A stretch of 64,000 nt of DNA from CAVRXQ01 sp963849105. GTDB lineage: Bacteria; Actinomycetota; Acidimicrobiia; Acidimicrobiales; Bog-793. Positions 52,636 to 60,717 of this stretch are shown piece by piece. The position numbers and the translations under genes were made by a program. The stretch spans positions 434,001 through 498,000 of the forward strand of contig CAWKGD010000003.1 in assembly GCA_963849105.1 (NCBI GenBank), written 5' to 3'. Position 1 is the stretch's first letter. Each line of letters opens with the position of its first letter. Below the pieces are notes generated by a model that was not told the origin of the DNA, searched no databases, and saw nothing but the letters and a program-made list of their open reading frames with translations.

Positions 52636-53181
52636 ATGCGACGCAGGACATTTGACTTGATCGCGTCGATGGTGGGCGCGCTATTGGTAGTCGTCCTTGC
52701 GGCAGCCGGGGCCCTAGCTCTCTGGGGCTACACGTACACGAACGACAGCGTGCACAAACAGCTTGCCGAGCAGCAGATTTTCTTTCCGCCGAAATCTGAG
52801 ATCACTCCGGCGCAACGGCCCTACCTGCTCCGGTACGCGGGGCAGGAAGTACTCACCGGCGCGCAGGCCAATGCATATGCCGAGAAGATCGCGTCTGACA
52901 TCTACGGGCTGCCCTACCACGGCGTTTACGCCAAAATCTCAACGGCTTCCATAGAGCATCCGAAGAACCAGGCGCTCGCCGCGGACAAGACCGTCGCCTT
53001 CGAAGCAGCGACCCTGCGGGGTCTCCTGCTTGAGGCGTACGGCTTCTCGACCCTCGGCACCGTGGCGCTGTGGTCGTCGATCATCTCGTTCATCCTGGCG
53101 GGCATGATGCTCATCTTGAGCATCCTCGGCTTTGTCCACCTGCGCCGGGTTCCAGCAGATGAGGAGTTCCCGAAGTCCTAG
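52636..53181 (+). CDS. Hypothetical two-TM membrane protein
   Basis: 181 aa, ATG 52636 with GAGAGGAG about 9 nt upstream. TM1 (about 12-32, MVGALLVVVLAAAGALALWG), an extracytoplasmic region of about 95 residues with LRYAGQEVLTGAQANAYAEKIASD, and TM2 (about 143-167, ALWSSIISFILAGMMLILSILGF). Similar proteins of unknown role are widespread in actinobacteria; no enzymatic motif is visible. Confidence 0.75.
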   Translation: MRRRTFDLIASMVGALLVVVLAAAGALALWGYTYTNDSVHKQLAEQQIFFPPKSEITPAQRPYLLRYAGQEVLTGAQANAYAEKIASDIYGLPYHGVYAKISTASIEHPKNQALAADKTVAFEAATLRGLLLEAYGFSTLGTVALWSSIISFILAGMMLILSILGFVHLRRVPADEEFPKS

Positions 53182-53421
53182 AGCACAACGTCGTGATCGC
53201 TTAGAGGTCATCTTGCCGTAACGCTTGGGCTCAGCGTGCCTACCGATGTTCGGGAACGTGCGACCTGACCCAATAACGCGCGGCGAGATCGCCGGCGAGA
53301 CCGTCCCTAACCAGCCGGCTCGGTGCGCTTGTCTTCAGTGCCCCCAACCAGGATCTGGGGTGAAGACAACGCCCGAACATGCGGGCGCGGCATCCCTCGA
53401 CGACGCGAGAAACTCTCAGAA

Positions 53422-54582
53422 ATGAGGACGACGGATGTGACGCTTGAGAAGTTGTCCCCGACGATTGAGACGCGAGTGATCGAAGACCTGCGCCGACGCC
53501 TTGCGACCACACGGTGGACCTCGCCCGAAGGAGCCGGCTGGGAACTCGGGGCGCCCCGCCAGTGGCTGTCGCCACTCGTCGAGGACTGGCAGCAGTTTGA
53601 TTTTGAGGCATTCCAAGTCGAACTCGCGACGCTCGACCATTTTCGGGCGACCATCGACGGCCAGACGGTGGTTCATTTCGTCTACGCGCCAGGTCGAGGA
53701 CCGCGGTCCTTGCCGCTCGTCCTCACCCACGGCTGGCCGGGATCGTTCCTCGAGTACCTCGACGTCCTGCCGCTCCTCACGGATCCGGGCGCGCACGGCG
53801 GCGACCCGTCGGACGCGTTCAGCGTCGTCGCACCGTCGTTGCCAGGGTTCGGCTTCTCGAGCCCGCCACCGGCTGCCGGGTTCTCTGCTGCGGAGGTCGC
53901 ACGGCTCTGGGACCGCTTGATGCGCGACGGACTCGGCTACGAGCGCTTCGTCGCGCACGGAAGCGACCTCGGCGTCGCCGTCACGGCGCGCCTTGCTCGG
54001 GCTGCTGGCGATCAGGTGTCCGCAATCCACCTCGCGACACCTGGGCTTGCGCCTGGCCAGCTTCCTCGGACCGCGGACGAGGACCGCTACCGCCTCGAAG
54101 CCGAAGCCTGGATGGCCGCCGAAGGCGGGTACTTCCACGAACACTCGACGAAGCCGGCGACGCTCGCCGCCGCGCTCACCGACTCGCCGGCGGGACTCGC
54201 CGCCTGGATCGGAGAAAAAGTTGTCTCCTGGTCGAGCTTGACACCAGACGGCGAGCCGAAGTTCGGACGCGAGCGCTTGTTATCGACGCTCACCTTGTAC
54301 TGGGCGACCGGGACGATCGGAAGCTCGATGCTCCCGTACTGGAGCTACCGCCACCTGCCGGATTCGGCACTCTCCCTCGACGCACCAGGTCCGACGCCGA
54401 CGACAGTCGCCATCTTCGGCGGCGAACGGGTGCCGTTCCCGAAGCCGCCGCGCGCGCTCGCCGAGCGCTATTTCACGGTCACTCGCTGGGAAGAACACGA
54501 CTGCGGCGGCCACTTCCCAGCAGTCGCCGAACCGACCTTGTTCGCCGAGTCGCTCCGTGCCGCTTTCAGACCCGTCAGATAG
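53422..54582 (+). CDS. Epoxide hydrolase (EHN + alpha/beta hydrolase)
   Basis: Hydrolyses epoxides to diols. 386 aa from ATG 53422. N-terminal EHN domain (about 1-95: IEDLRRRLATTRWTSPE, DWQQFDFEAFQVEL) and alpha/beta core: oxyanion HGWPGSFLEYL, SLPGFGFSSPP, nucleophile Asp in HGSDLGVAVT (most relatives have GGDWG), final His in CGGHFPAVAEP. Tyr/WSYRHLP in the cap. Natural substrate unknown; such enzymes often serve xenobiotic or terpene degradation. First gene of the accessory stretch. Confidence 0.9.
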   Translation: MRTTDVTLEKLSPTIETRVIEDLRRRLATTRWTSPEGAGWELGAPRQWLSPLVEDWQQFDFEAFQVELATLDHFRATIDGQTVVHFVYAPGRGPRSLPLVLTHGWPGSFLEYLDVLPLLTDPGAHGGDPSDAFSVVAPSLPGFGFSSPPPAAGFSAAEVARLWDRLMRDGLGYERFVAHGSDLGVAVTARLARAAGDQVSAIHLATPGLAPGQLPRTADEDRYRLEAEAWMAAEGGYFHEHSTKPATLAAALTDSPAGLAAWIGEKVVSWSSLTPDGEPKFGRERLLSTLTLYWATGTIGSSMLPYWSYRHLPDSALSLDAPGPTPTTVAIFGGERVPFPKPPRALAERYFTVTRWEEHDCGGHFPAVAEPTLFAESLRAAFRPVR

Positions 54583-54948
54583 CAGTCAGCCATACGAGGG
54601 CGGCCTCGTACCAACGGAGGGAGAGTGCCTCCGGGACCAGCGGCGCAGGAACGAGGAGGGAGCATGATTCGAGCCTCAAGCAACCGCGCGAACTGCATGC
54701 CCCAAAACGTTCATGAAAAGAGACGGCTCGCCGTGTCCCCGACCAGCCGCCGCCTGCGTATCACTGTTGAGTGGGGTGACACGTCGCAATGCGTAGCTGC
54801 TCGGCGCTGAGCCAGTGCACGTAGACCCGGTGACCTTGCTGGCACATCGTGCGGGCCCGAACGGCGAGGAGGTCGCCCACGTCGAGCCGCGCTCTTCACC
54901 GGGCAGGCCTCAGGACCGGGGCATTTAGCCACTAAGCTAGTTGCCACC
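54583..54948. other. 366-bp region before arsR
   Basis: No convincing gene. On the minus strand 54761-54880 a 39-codon frame (MGDLLAVRARTMCQQGHRVY...) looks coding-like and could be a remnant. The last 30 bp carry the arsR operator/promoter. Confidence 0.45.
54920..54945 (+). promoter_or_regulatory. Putative ArsR autoregulatory operator (split half-sites)
   Basis: GGCATTTAGC (54920-54929) and GCTAGTTGCC (54936-54945) are inverted half-sites of type GGCA-N2-TAGC separated by CACTAA. They match the half-sites of the 18-bp palindromes at 56176 and 58691. The right half ends 3 nt before the arsR ATG and TAAGCT (54933-54938) could be the -10 of a leaderless mRNA, so binding would block the promoter. 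Confidence 0.6.
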
Positions 54949-55257
54949 ATGACCGAAGTAGATCCGAGCATCGTCAAGGCGCTCGCGAACGAGAAACGCC
55001 TGCAGATCCTCGAGTGGCTGCGCGACCCCGTGGCGAACTTCCCGCCTCAGGTCTACGGCGACCTCGTGAAGGACGGCGTCTGCTCGATTCACATCACTGC
55101 GAAGCTGGGCGTCAGCCAGCCAACTGCTGGCGAGCACCTCAAGATCCTCACCCGAGCTGGCCTTCTCAACGGGAAGAAGATCAGGCAGTGGGTCTTCTAC
55201 AAGCGGGACGAGGCGAGCATCAAAGCCGTGAAGAAGATGCTGAGCGGCAGCTGGTAG
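54949..55257 (+). CDS. ArsR-family winged-helix transcriptional regulator
   Basis: 102 aa. IVKALANEKRLQILEWL is the ArsR-family helix 1-2 start; the recognition helix-turn-helix is ITAKLGVSQPTAGEHLKILTRAGLL, followed by a wing GKKIRQWVFYKRDE. No metal-binding CxC pair (ELCVCDL) is present, so it is a non-metal ArsR sensing another ligand. It precedes by 1 bp the end of the convergent phzF-like gene and likely controls it, ridA and the PEP-mutase-like gene through shared palindromes. Confidence 0.9.
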   Translation: MTEVDPSIVKALANEKRLQILEWLRDPVANFPPQVYGDLVKDGVCSIHITAKLGVSQPTAGEHLKILTRAGLLNGKKIRQWVFYKRDEASIKAVKKMLSGSW

Positions 55258-55258
55258 G

Positions 55259-56164
55259 TCAGCCGATCCGCAGCTGGCCTTCGGCGACCACGTACGTACG
55301 TCCCCTTACCTCAACCGTGTCGATCCGGTCGCCTTCACCCGTCGCCCGCGCGTACAGAACCGAGGGCCGCTTGATCTCGACGCCCTGTGTGATTTCTATT
55401 TCTTCGCCGAACGCGATGGCACCGTGGCGGGCGAGATGGACGGCGAGCGGCCCGGCGGCTGACCCAGTGGCCGGATCCTCGGCAACGCCGGCAGCCGGAT
55501 AGAACATCCGCGTCTTCCATTTTGTGCCACTTCCGGCGAAGCAGTTCGCAGCCACGCCGAGATCCGTCAGCACTGCCATGTCCGGTTTGAGGGCAGCCAC
55601 CGCATCCTCGTCAGGGAGGTTGACGAAGACGTGCTCAGGCCCATTTTTGTAGATCTCGACCGGGAGCCCTGATTCCGGCACTCGGAGGGCTGAGAGAAGC
55701 TCGGCGGCGCGTTCGAAGGGAGCGAAGGACGGGATCGGCTGGCGCATCCGGCCGGAGACGAGCTCCCCGCCGGGACCGTCCCGCTCGAAGACGAGCGGGA
55801 CGTGGCCGGTGCCAGTCTCGAGGACGACCCCGTCCAGCCCGAGCGCCATTGCGACGACGAAACCGGTGCCGAGAACCGGATGGCCGGCGAACGGAAGCTC
55901 GGTTCGCGGCGTGAAGATGCGGACGGCTACGTTGCCGCCGGTGAGCGGCGGGAAGAGAAAGACCGTCTCTGCGAAGTTCATCTCTCGCGTGATCGTCTGC
56001 ATCTCCTCGGCCGTAAAGCTGCGGCCGTCGAGGAAAACGGCCAGCTGGTTGCCTTCGAGGGGCGCAGCCGCGAAGACGTCGCATACGACGTAGTGGTGCA
56101 GGGGCGCGCCGGCATTCCAATCGTTGGGTGCGGGCAGCACTCCTGTTCCACGAGTTCCAGTCAT
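55259..56164 (-). CDS. PhzF-family isomerase-like protein
   Basis: 301 aa from ATG 56164. Two-lobed diaminopimelate-epimerase-like fold: VCDVFAAAPLEGNQLAVFLDG, catalytic Glu66 in MNFAETVFLF, TPRTELPFAGHPVLGTGFV and AEDPATGSAAGPLAVHL. Homologues isomerise trans-2,3-dihydro-3-hydroxyanthranilate (phenazines), but no other phenazine gene is present, so a different small substrate is likely. Transcribed from a leaderless promoter with the palindrome in its spacer; divergent from ridA. Confidence 0.88.
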   Translation of the reverse strand: MTGTRGTGVLPAPNDWNAGAPLHHYVVCDVFAAAPLEGNQLAVFLDGRSFTAEEMQTITREMNFAETVFLFPPLTGGNVAVRIFTPRTELPFAGHPVLGTGFVVAMALGLDGVVLETGTGHVPLVFERDGPGGELVSGRMRQPIPSFAPFERAAELLSALRVPESGLPVEIYKNGPEHVFVNLPDEDAVAALKPDMAVLTDLGVAANCFAGSGTKWKTRMFYPAAGVAEDPATGSAAGPLAVHLARHGAIAFGEEIEITQGVEIKRPSVLYARATGEGDRIDTVEVRGRTYVVAEGQLRIG

Positions 56165-56170
56165 GTTGTT

Positions 56171-56199
56171 AGTATGGCAGATAGCTAACTGCCTGTCTA
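56171..56199 (-). promoter_or_regulatory. phzF promoter: TAGACA-17-CATACT
   Basis: On the minus strand TAGACA (56194-56199) and CATACT (56171-56176) are separated by exactly 17 bp, and CATACT lies 6 nt before the ATG (leaderless). The spacer is filled by the operator palindrome. The same arrangement recurs at the PEP-mutase-like gene. Confidence 0.65.
56176..56193. promoter_or_regulatory. Putative ArsR operator between phzF and ridA
   Basis: GGCAGATAGCTAACTGCC: symmetric GGCA-N2-TAGCTA-N2-TGCC. It fills the -35/-10 spacer of the phzF promoter and lies 48 bp upstream of ridA, so one site could control both directions. Confidence 0.65.
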
Positions 56200-56240
56200 A
56201 TGTCGGGGCCAGGAACCAAGTGCGCATCAGAAAGGAAGCG

Positions 56241-56618
56241 ATGCCCCGAGACGCAGTTACGAATGTCGGAGGCCCGCCACCGGCGGGTCCGTTTTCATCG
56301 GCTGTTTGGGCGACCGGCCTGCTCTATGTCAGCGGAGTGATCGGCGCGGACCCCAAGACAGGAGACGTCGTCAGCGGTGGCATCCCCTCGCAGTCCGAAC
56401 AAGCGCTCGCGAACCTCGCGGCGGTTTTGGCGGCAGCAGCCAAGACGCTTGACGACGTTGTCCGCGTCGGCGTCTACCTCACGGACATGAACACGTTCGC
56501 CGAGATGAACTCGGTGTACGAAAAGCACTTCCGTTCCCCGTACCCTGCTCGCACGACGATCGGTGTGGCCGCGCTTCCCCTAGGTGCGGCGATCGAGATT
56601 GACGCCGTGGTGGGATGA
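56241..56618 (+). CDS. ridA: RidA-family (YjgF/YER057c/UK114) deaminase
   Basis: 125 aa, ATG 56241 after AAAGGA. RidA proteins hydrolyse reactive imines/enamines made by PLP enzymes. GPFSSAVWATGLLYVSGVIGADPKTGDVV, VVRVGVYLTDMNTFAEMN and YPARTTIGVAALPLGAAIEID (with the binding Arg) are typical. Co-directional with the MDR oxidoreductase 32 bp downstream. Its placement with PhzF and PEP-mutase-like proteins suggests a small catabolic pathway producing enamine intermediates; this is inference. Confidence 0.9.
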   Translation: MPRDAVTNVGGPPPAGPFSSAVWATGLLYVSGVIGADPKTGDVVSGGIPSQSEQALANLAAVLAAAAKTLDDVVRVGVYLTDMNTFAEMNSVYEKHFRSPYPARTTIGVAALPLGAAIEIDAVVG

Positions 56619-56650
56619 CGGAGTTCTGAGGACCGCGTAAGGAGAGCCCC

Positions 56651-57649
56651 ATGAAGGCAGCTGTCTACGAGCAGACCGGGGCAGCGAGCGAAGTGCTCCG
56701 GATCACGGAGGTCGAGACTCCGTTACCGGGACCGGGTGAGGTCCGGGTCAGGCTGCACCTGTCAGGGGTCAACCCGACCGACTGGAAGTCGCGCTCTGGT
56801 GCGACGCCGCGTCAGATCAGCAGCTTCCAGGTCCCGAACCAGGACGGCTCCGGCGTCATCGACGCCGTGGGGGAGGGCGTCGATGACTTGAGGGTTGGCG
56901 AGCGCGTCTGGGTGATGCTCGCCGCCGCTGGCCGCCGATGGGGGACTGCAGCCGAGTGGACGGTGGTGCAGTCACAGCACGCGGTCAGGCTTCCGGATGG
57001 GAGCAGCTTCGAGCTCGGAGCGAGCCTTGGGGTGCCGGCCGTCACGGCGCATCGCTGCCTGTTCTGCGACGGGCCGGTTAGCGGCAAGACGGTTCTTGTC
57101 GCCGGGGGAGCCGGCGCGGTCGGCCACTTCGCGATCGAGCTCGCCAAGTGGGGCGGCGCCAGTGTCGTCGCAACGGTCAGCAGCGACGAGAAGGCTGAGC
57201 TCGCTCGCAAGGCCGGCGCCGACTTCGTTGTCAACTACACGAGGCCCGACGTGGTGGACCGCGTGAGACAGGTGGTCCCACACGTCGACAGGATCGTGGA
57301 AGTCGCCCTCGGACCCAACATGGACATCGATCTGGCCGTCAGCCGGCCTGGGACCGCGATCGTCGTCTACGCAGCGGACGGGCCGGACCCGCTCCTGCCG
57401 ATCCGCAGGTTCATGACTGCCAACGTGACCCTCGAGTTCGTCCTTCTCTACGGCGTGGGCGAACAGGCGGTGCAGAGAGCCGCTGCTGATATCACGAGGG
57501 CCATCGAAGACGGTGCGCTGACCGAGCTGCCGGTCCACCGGTTTGCGCTCGACGAGATCGCGGCGGCTCACGATGCAGTGGAGAAGAAGGCCGTCGGGAA
57601 GGTTCTCATCGAGGTGCTGAGTGGCGGCGGCGCCAGGCTCGACCCCTAG
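56651..57649 (+). CDS. MDR-family NADPH:quinone/zinc-independent oxidoreductase
   Basis: 332 aa medium-chain dehydrogenase/reductase. MKAAVYEQTGAASEVLRITEV, GEVRVRLHLSGVNPTDWKSR, NADPH site VLVAGGAGAVGHFAIELAKWGGA. No zinc-binding Cys set, so quinone-oxidoreductase/zeta-crystallin type. In operon with ridA (32-bp gap, SD AAGGAGAG). Substrate unknown, probably an enone or quinone. Confidence 0.9.
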   Translation: MKAAVYEQTGAASEVLRITEVETPLPGPGEVRVRLHLSGVNPTDWKSRSGATPRQISSFQVPNQDGSGVIDAVGEGVDDLRVGERVWVMLAAAGRRWGTAAEWTVVQSQHAVRLPDGSSFELGASLGVPAVTAHRCLFCDGPVSGKTVLVAGGAGAVGHFAIELAKWGGASVVATVSSDEKAELARKAGADFVVNYTRPDVVDRVRQVVPHVDRIVEVALGPNMDIDLAVSRPGTAIVVYAADGPDPLLPIRRFMTANVTLEFVLLYGVGEQAVQRAAADITRAIEDGALTELPVHRFALDEIAAAHDAVEKKAVGKVLIEVLSGGGARLDP

Positions 57650-57687
57650 ACGCCCTCCCGGGCAAGGGCGGCGTCCGCCCGTCCCCG

Positions 57688-58509
57688 CTACGACCGAGGC
57701 CCAAACGCAGCCTTGACGCCCTCCGCACCGAGCTGCGACAAGTCCGTCCACGAGTAGGTGCCTTCGGCAAGCAGCGAGCGTCCGGCCCTGACGAGAGCCC
57801 CGAGCGCCGCATAGGCGAAGCTCCCGCCGACCGACACCCGGGCGACGCCCACCGAAGCGAGCTCGGCAACCGTCGGCCCGTCCGGCCTTAAGAGCACGTT
57901 GACCGGGCGATCGACGGACTCGACGACGCTGCGTATCCCGCCGAGGTCCGACAGGAACGGCGCGTAGAGCACGTCGGCACCGGCCTCTTGGTAGGCCTGC
58001 AGCCTCGCGATCGTCTCGTCCAGGTCCTTTCGCCCGACGTGGTACGTCTCGGCACGGCCCGTGAGGACGAGGTTGCGGTCCTGGCCGTGGGCGGCCTCGG
58101 CAGCGGCGGCAACCCGCTCGGCGGCGAAGCCGATCTCGTAGAGGTCGCCGGACTCCGGGTCTAAGTCCTCGAGGGAGGCACCGACCAGTCCCGCATCCCA
58201 CGCCAGTCGATAGGTTTCCGCGACCTCGTTCGGGGCGCCGACGTACCCGTTCTCGAGATCGGCCGACACTGGCACCGTGGCTGCCGCGGCCACTAGCCGG
58301 CAGTGCGCCAGTGCATCGTGCCGGGATACTGAGTAGTCGAGCGACCCCATCGTCGCTGCCAGACCACTGCTCGTAGTCGCCAGTGACTTGAAGCCGATGT
58401 GCTCGAGGATCTTCGCCGAGCCCACATCCCAGGGATTGGGGATCAGGAGCGGCTTCTCGCTCGAATGAAGCTCGAGAAAGTGGGCCGCCAGCTTGGTCTG
58501 CGTGGACAT
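57688..58509 (-). CDS. Isocitrate lyase/PEP mutase superfamily protein
   Basis: 273 aa from ATG 58509 (GGGAG upstream). TIM barrel: LIPNPWDVGSAKILEHIGFKS, LATTSSGLAATMG, PVSADLENGYVGAPNEVAETYRLAWDAGLVGASLED (metal Asp/Glu), LTGRAETYHVGRKDLDETI, DVLYAPFLSDLGGIRSVVE. It lacks the KKCGH lyase motif, so it is closer to oxaloacetate decarboxylase/2-PEP mutase-like proteins than to isocitrate lyase. Reaction unassigned. Expressed from a promoter identical in design to the phzF one. Confidence 0.88.
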   Translation of the reverse strand: MSTQTKLAAHFLELHSSEKPLLIPNPWDVGSAKILEHIGFKSLATTSSGLAATMGSLDYSVSRHDALAHCRLVAAAATVPVSADLENGYVGAPNEVAETYRLAWDAGLVGASLEDLDPESGDLYEIGFAAERVAAAAEAAHGQDRNLVLTGRAETYHVGRKDLDETIARLQAYQEAGADVLYAPFLSDLGGIRSVVESVDRPVNVLLRPDGPTVAELASVGVARVSVGGSFAYAALGALVRAGRSLLAEGTYSWTDLSQLGAEGVKAAFGPRS

Positions 58510-58685
58510 CGTGTGTCTCCCTTTCAACGTTCTCTGCTCAGGTATGTGGGTGGTTGCCGTGAGTGGAAGCGGAGACGGTGTCGAAGGTGGCGGTGAGCCT
58601 CAGTGCTGTCAGCCGTGTCAACCGTGGCAGCCCAGCTGCCGCCGCCGCGGGACCGCTACCTCGCTCAAGTGTTCGTCACTTAGTG

Positions 58686-58714
58686 AGTATGGCATCTAGC
58701 TAAGTGCCTGTCTA
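58686..58714 (-). promoter_or_regulatory. PEP-mutase-like gene promoter: TAGACA-17-CATACT
   Basis: TAGACA (58709-58714) and CATACT (58686-58691) on the minus strand with a 17-bp spacer, matching the phzF promoter box for box; even flanking bases (GACAGGCA, TGCCATACT) are shared. Predicted start near 58679 leaves a leader of about 170 nt before ATG 58509. Confidence 0.6.
58691..58708. promoter_or_regulatory. Putative ArsR operator upstream of the PEP-mutase-like gene
   Basis: GGCATCTAGCTAAGTGCC, again GGCA-N2-TAGCTA-N2-TGCC with different N2 bases that are not conserved, as expected for a true binding site rather than a duplicated block. Confidence 0.65.
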
Positions 58715-59036
58715 TGAGTTGCCGGCGGGCGCTCGACGGCACGACGCCCATCCGGCAATGAATCAGTGACGACAGCCCTGTCACCTTCAGCTGCTGAGAC
58801 TTCACCCAGCCATTAGAAGTCTGCAAGGAATCGGAGCCACCAGAACCTCGGCATACCAGGTGCGCCGCGTCGATCGAGACGACCGTCCGAACGAGCTGCG
58901 ACTGCCCCCTAATCAGCAGTGGTGGAGCGGCCGAAAGGTGTCACTGAACGCCGGATCAGCGCGCATCCCAGAGCAAAGGCCGCCCGATAATCACGACCTA
59001 GATGTACTGACCACGGACGGTCTGGTCTCGGGACTA

Positions 59037-59647
59037 TTAGCCGCTCTGGGCCGACGTGATCTTGATCTGCGGTCGCCAGGGCACCGACGCACGCCGGACG
59101 ATTCGGAAGTCCTCGTTTTCCAGCATCCGATCAAGGACGACCGAGGAGTTGAACCGACCTTCACTGGGTCGTCGTGCCAAGAGCCAGCGGAGCCACCCTG
59201 CAGCAAGGATGTCAGTCAGGACAAAGAGCCCACCGCTACGGAGTACACGCCGAATCTCGTGGAGACCCTGCCGCTGATCCGCCCAGTGGTGGAAGCTGAG
59301 GGTCGTCAGAACAAGATCGAAGTGGGCGTCGGGGAAAGGGAGGCTCTCGGCCGAGCCATTTACGAAGTCGATGCGTCCATCTGCCCGAGCGGCTCGAGCC
59401 TGCTTCACCATTCCGGGAGCGGGATCCACACCGACAAGCTCGGCTCGGGGAAGCGACGATCCATGCGACGTAGCAGTTGGCCAGTCCCGCATCCCACATC
59501 AAGCACGGATTCGACCGAAGGCGCGCTGATGGCGACTTCGGAGATCGTCGCCTCTTGGATTGGTCCAAAGAAGAAGCGCTGCAGGACGGAGCGGTCATAG
59601 TGGGACGACCAGCGATCGAACTGAGCAACGTCTCGGTCCCCCGCCAT
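59037..59647 (-). pseudogene. Class I SAM-dependent methyltransferase, frameshifted
   Basis: The N-terminal part from ATG 59647 reads MAGDRDVAQFDRWSSHYDRS, then SAM motif I VLDVGCGTGQLL and ends out of frame at PSLSVWIPLPEW. The C-terminal part in another frame reads AELVGVDPAPGMVKQARAA, AESLPFPDAHFDLVLTTLSFHHWADQ, EIRRVLRSGGLFVLTDI. One missing C in TTCCCCGAG (plus strand GGGG at 59447-59450) separates them; restoring it gives a normal UbiE-like protein of about 203 aa. Possibly sequencing error rather than decay. Confidence 0.85.
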
Positions 59648-59814
59648 CCCGCCAGTGTGCGAACTGCCAACGTGTACCGCAAACGCAACCAACCCGAATC
59701 CCCGCATGCACCGCTGGCACCGCGGGGTTCCCTTCTACTTTCAGACCGGTCGCTTGCGGCAAGACCCGGAGCAAACGCAACGACGACCGGATCAGTGCTC
59801 GACGCAAGATCGGA

Positions 59815-60237
59815 CTAATCGGTGCGCCTCACCTCGACCGCATCAACCGCCTGAACGTCTTGGGGTCCGTCGAAGATCGCGACGAATAAACAGTCTTTGT
59901 CGCCGACGGGCGCGTGGTGCATGACGGTCCCGGCAGGAAAGTGACAATACGAACAAGGACCGAGCCGTCGATCGTTGGCGACGAGGGTGCCTTCAAGGAT
60001 GACGAAGGTGTGCGCCGCCGTGTGACGGTGGTGCTTCGCGCGCAACCCAGCCGGATAGCGGATCAAATAGTGCTCAGCTCCGCTGTGCTCGTTGCGATAG
60101 AGCAGTCTCACGCCGATCGGCTGGTCGTAGATGTCCAACTGGGATTGGCGCAGCTGCAAAGACGCCAACCTGTCGGCGACGGTCGGGTCGAGCGACGCGA
60201 TCGTGCGATTACTCGGTCCATTCTGTTGGTCGGTCAC
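59815..60237 (-). CDS. Cupin-domain protein
   Basis: 140 aa, GTG start. Cupin motif 1: AKHHRHTAAHTFVILEGTL (His metal ligands), motif 2: GTVMHHAPVGDKDCLFVAIF. Small single-cupin protein similar to ChrR-type or cupin_7 members; ligand and reaction unknown. Divergent from the YjbQ-like gene across 68 bp. Confidence 0.82.
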   Translation of the reverse strand: MTDQQNGPSNRTIASLDPTVADRLASLQLRQSQLDIYDQPIGVRLLYRNEHSGAEHYLIRYPAGLRAKHHRHTAAHTFVILEGTLVANDRRLGPCSYCHFPAGTVMHHAPVGDKDCLFVAIFDGPQDVQAVDAVEVRRTD

Positions 60238-60305
60238 GGCATGGCATCGTAAAAGTTGATCCGGCCACTTTCACTACACCAAATCGAGCGAGGAGGACCC
60301 GAGAG

Positions 60306-60707
60306 ATGGATAGTGCTGAGCACGAGGTCAGCACCGGTGACGAGCTCGTCACGAACTTGACGGAACGGCTAGTGAGTTTTTGTCGCGACCGAGGGGACGG
60401 ATTGGTGAGTGTCTTCGTCCCGCACGCAACCGCGGGTCTGGCCCTGATGGAGACCGGCGCGGGATCGGAGGAGGACCTTTCCGTAGCCCTCGGCCGGCTG
60501 TTCCCGCTCGACGACGCGTACCGGCACCGGCACGGCTCACCCGGACATGGCCGCGATCATGTCGTTCCGTGCTTTATCTCTCCGTCGGTCACCGTCCCGG
60601 TCGAGAGCGGAACCCCACTGCTCGGCACGTGGCAGAGTCTCGTTCTCGTCGACACCAACCGCGACAATCCGAGACGGCGGGTGCGCTTCAGCTTCCTTGC
60701 AGGTTGA
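60306..60707 (+). CDS. YjbQ/UPF0047 family protein
   Basis: 133 aa. VSVFVPHATAGLALMETGAGSEEDLSVAL, RHGSPGHGRDHVVPCFISPSVTVPVESGTPLLGTWQSLVLVDTNRD are the family core with conserved His and Glu residues around a metal site. Members show weak thiamin-phosphate synthase activity in E. coli; the true role is uncertain. Precedes the MenC-like gene by 10 bp, so likely co-transcribed. Confidence 0.88.
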   Translation: MDSAEHEVSTGDELVTNLTERLVSFCRDRGDGLVSVFVPHATAGLALMETGAGSEEDLSVALGRLFPLDDAYRHRHGSPGHGRDHVVPCFISPSVTVPVESGTPLLGTWQSLVLVDTNRDNPRRRVRFSFLAG

Positions 60708-60717
60708 GACCGATCCC

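Larger units (their letters stand above)
58510..59036. other. 527-bp intergenic region
   Basis: No convincing gene on either strand. It contains the PEP-mutase-like gene's promoter and operator (58686-58714) and, on its transcript, a leader of about 170 nt. The 58715-59036 part shows nothing I can name. Confidence 0.6.

Noticed and set aside
54761..54880. 39-codon minus-strand frame before arsR
   Set aside because: Coding-like composition, but too short, with no SD and no family; recorded only in the intergenic note.
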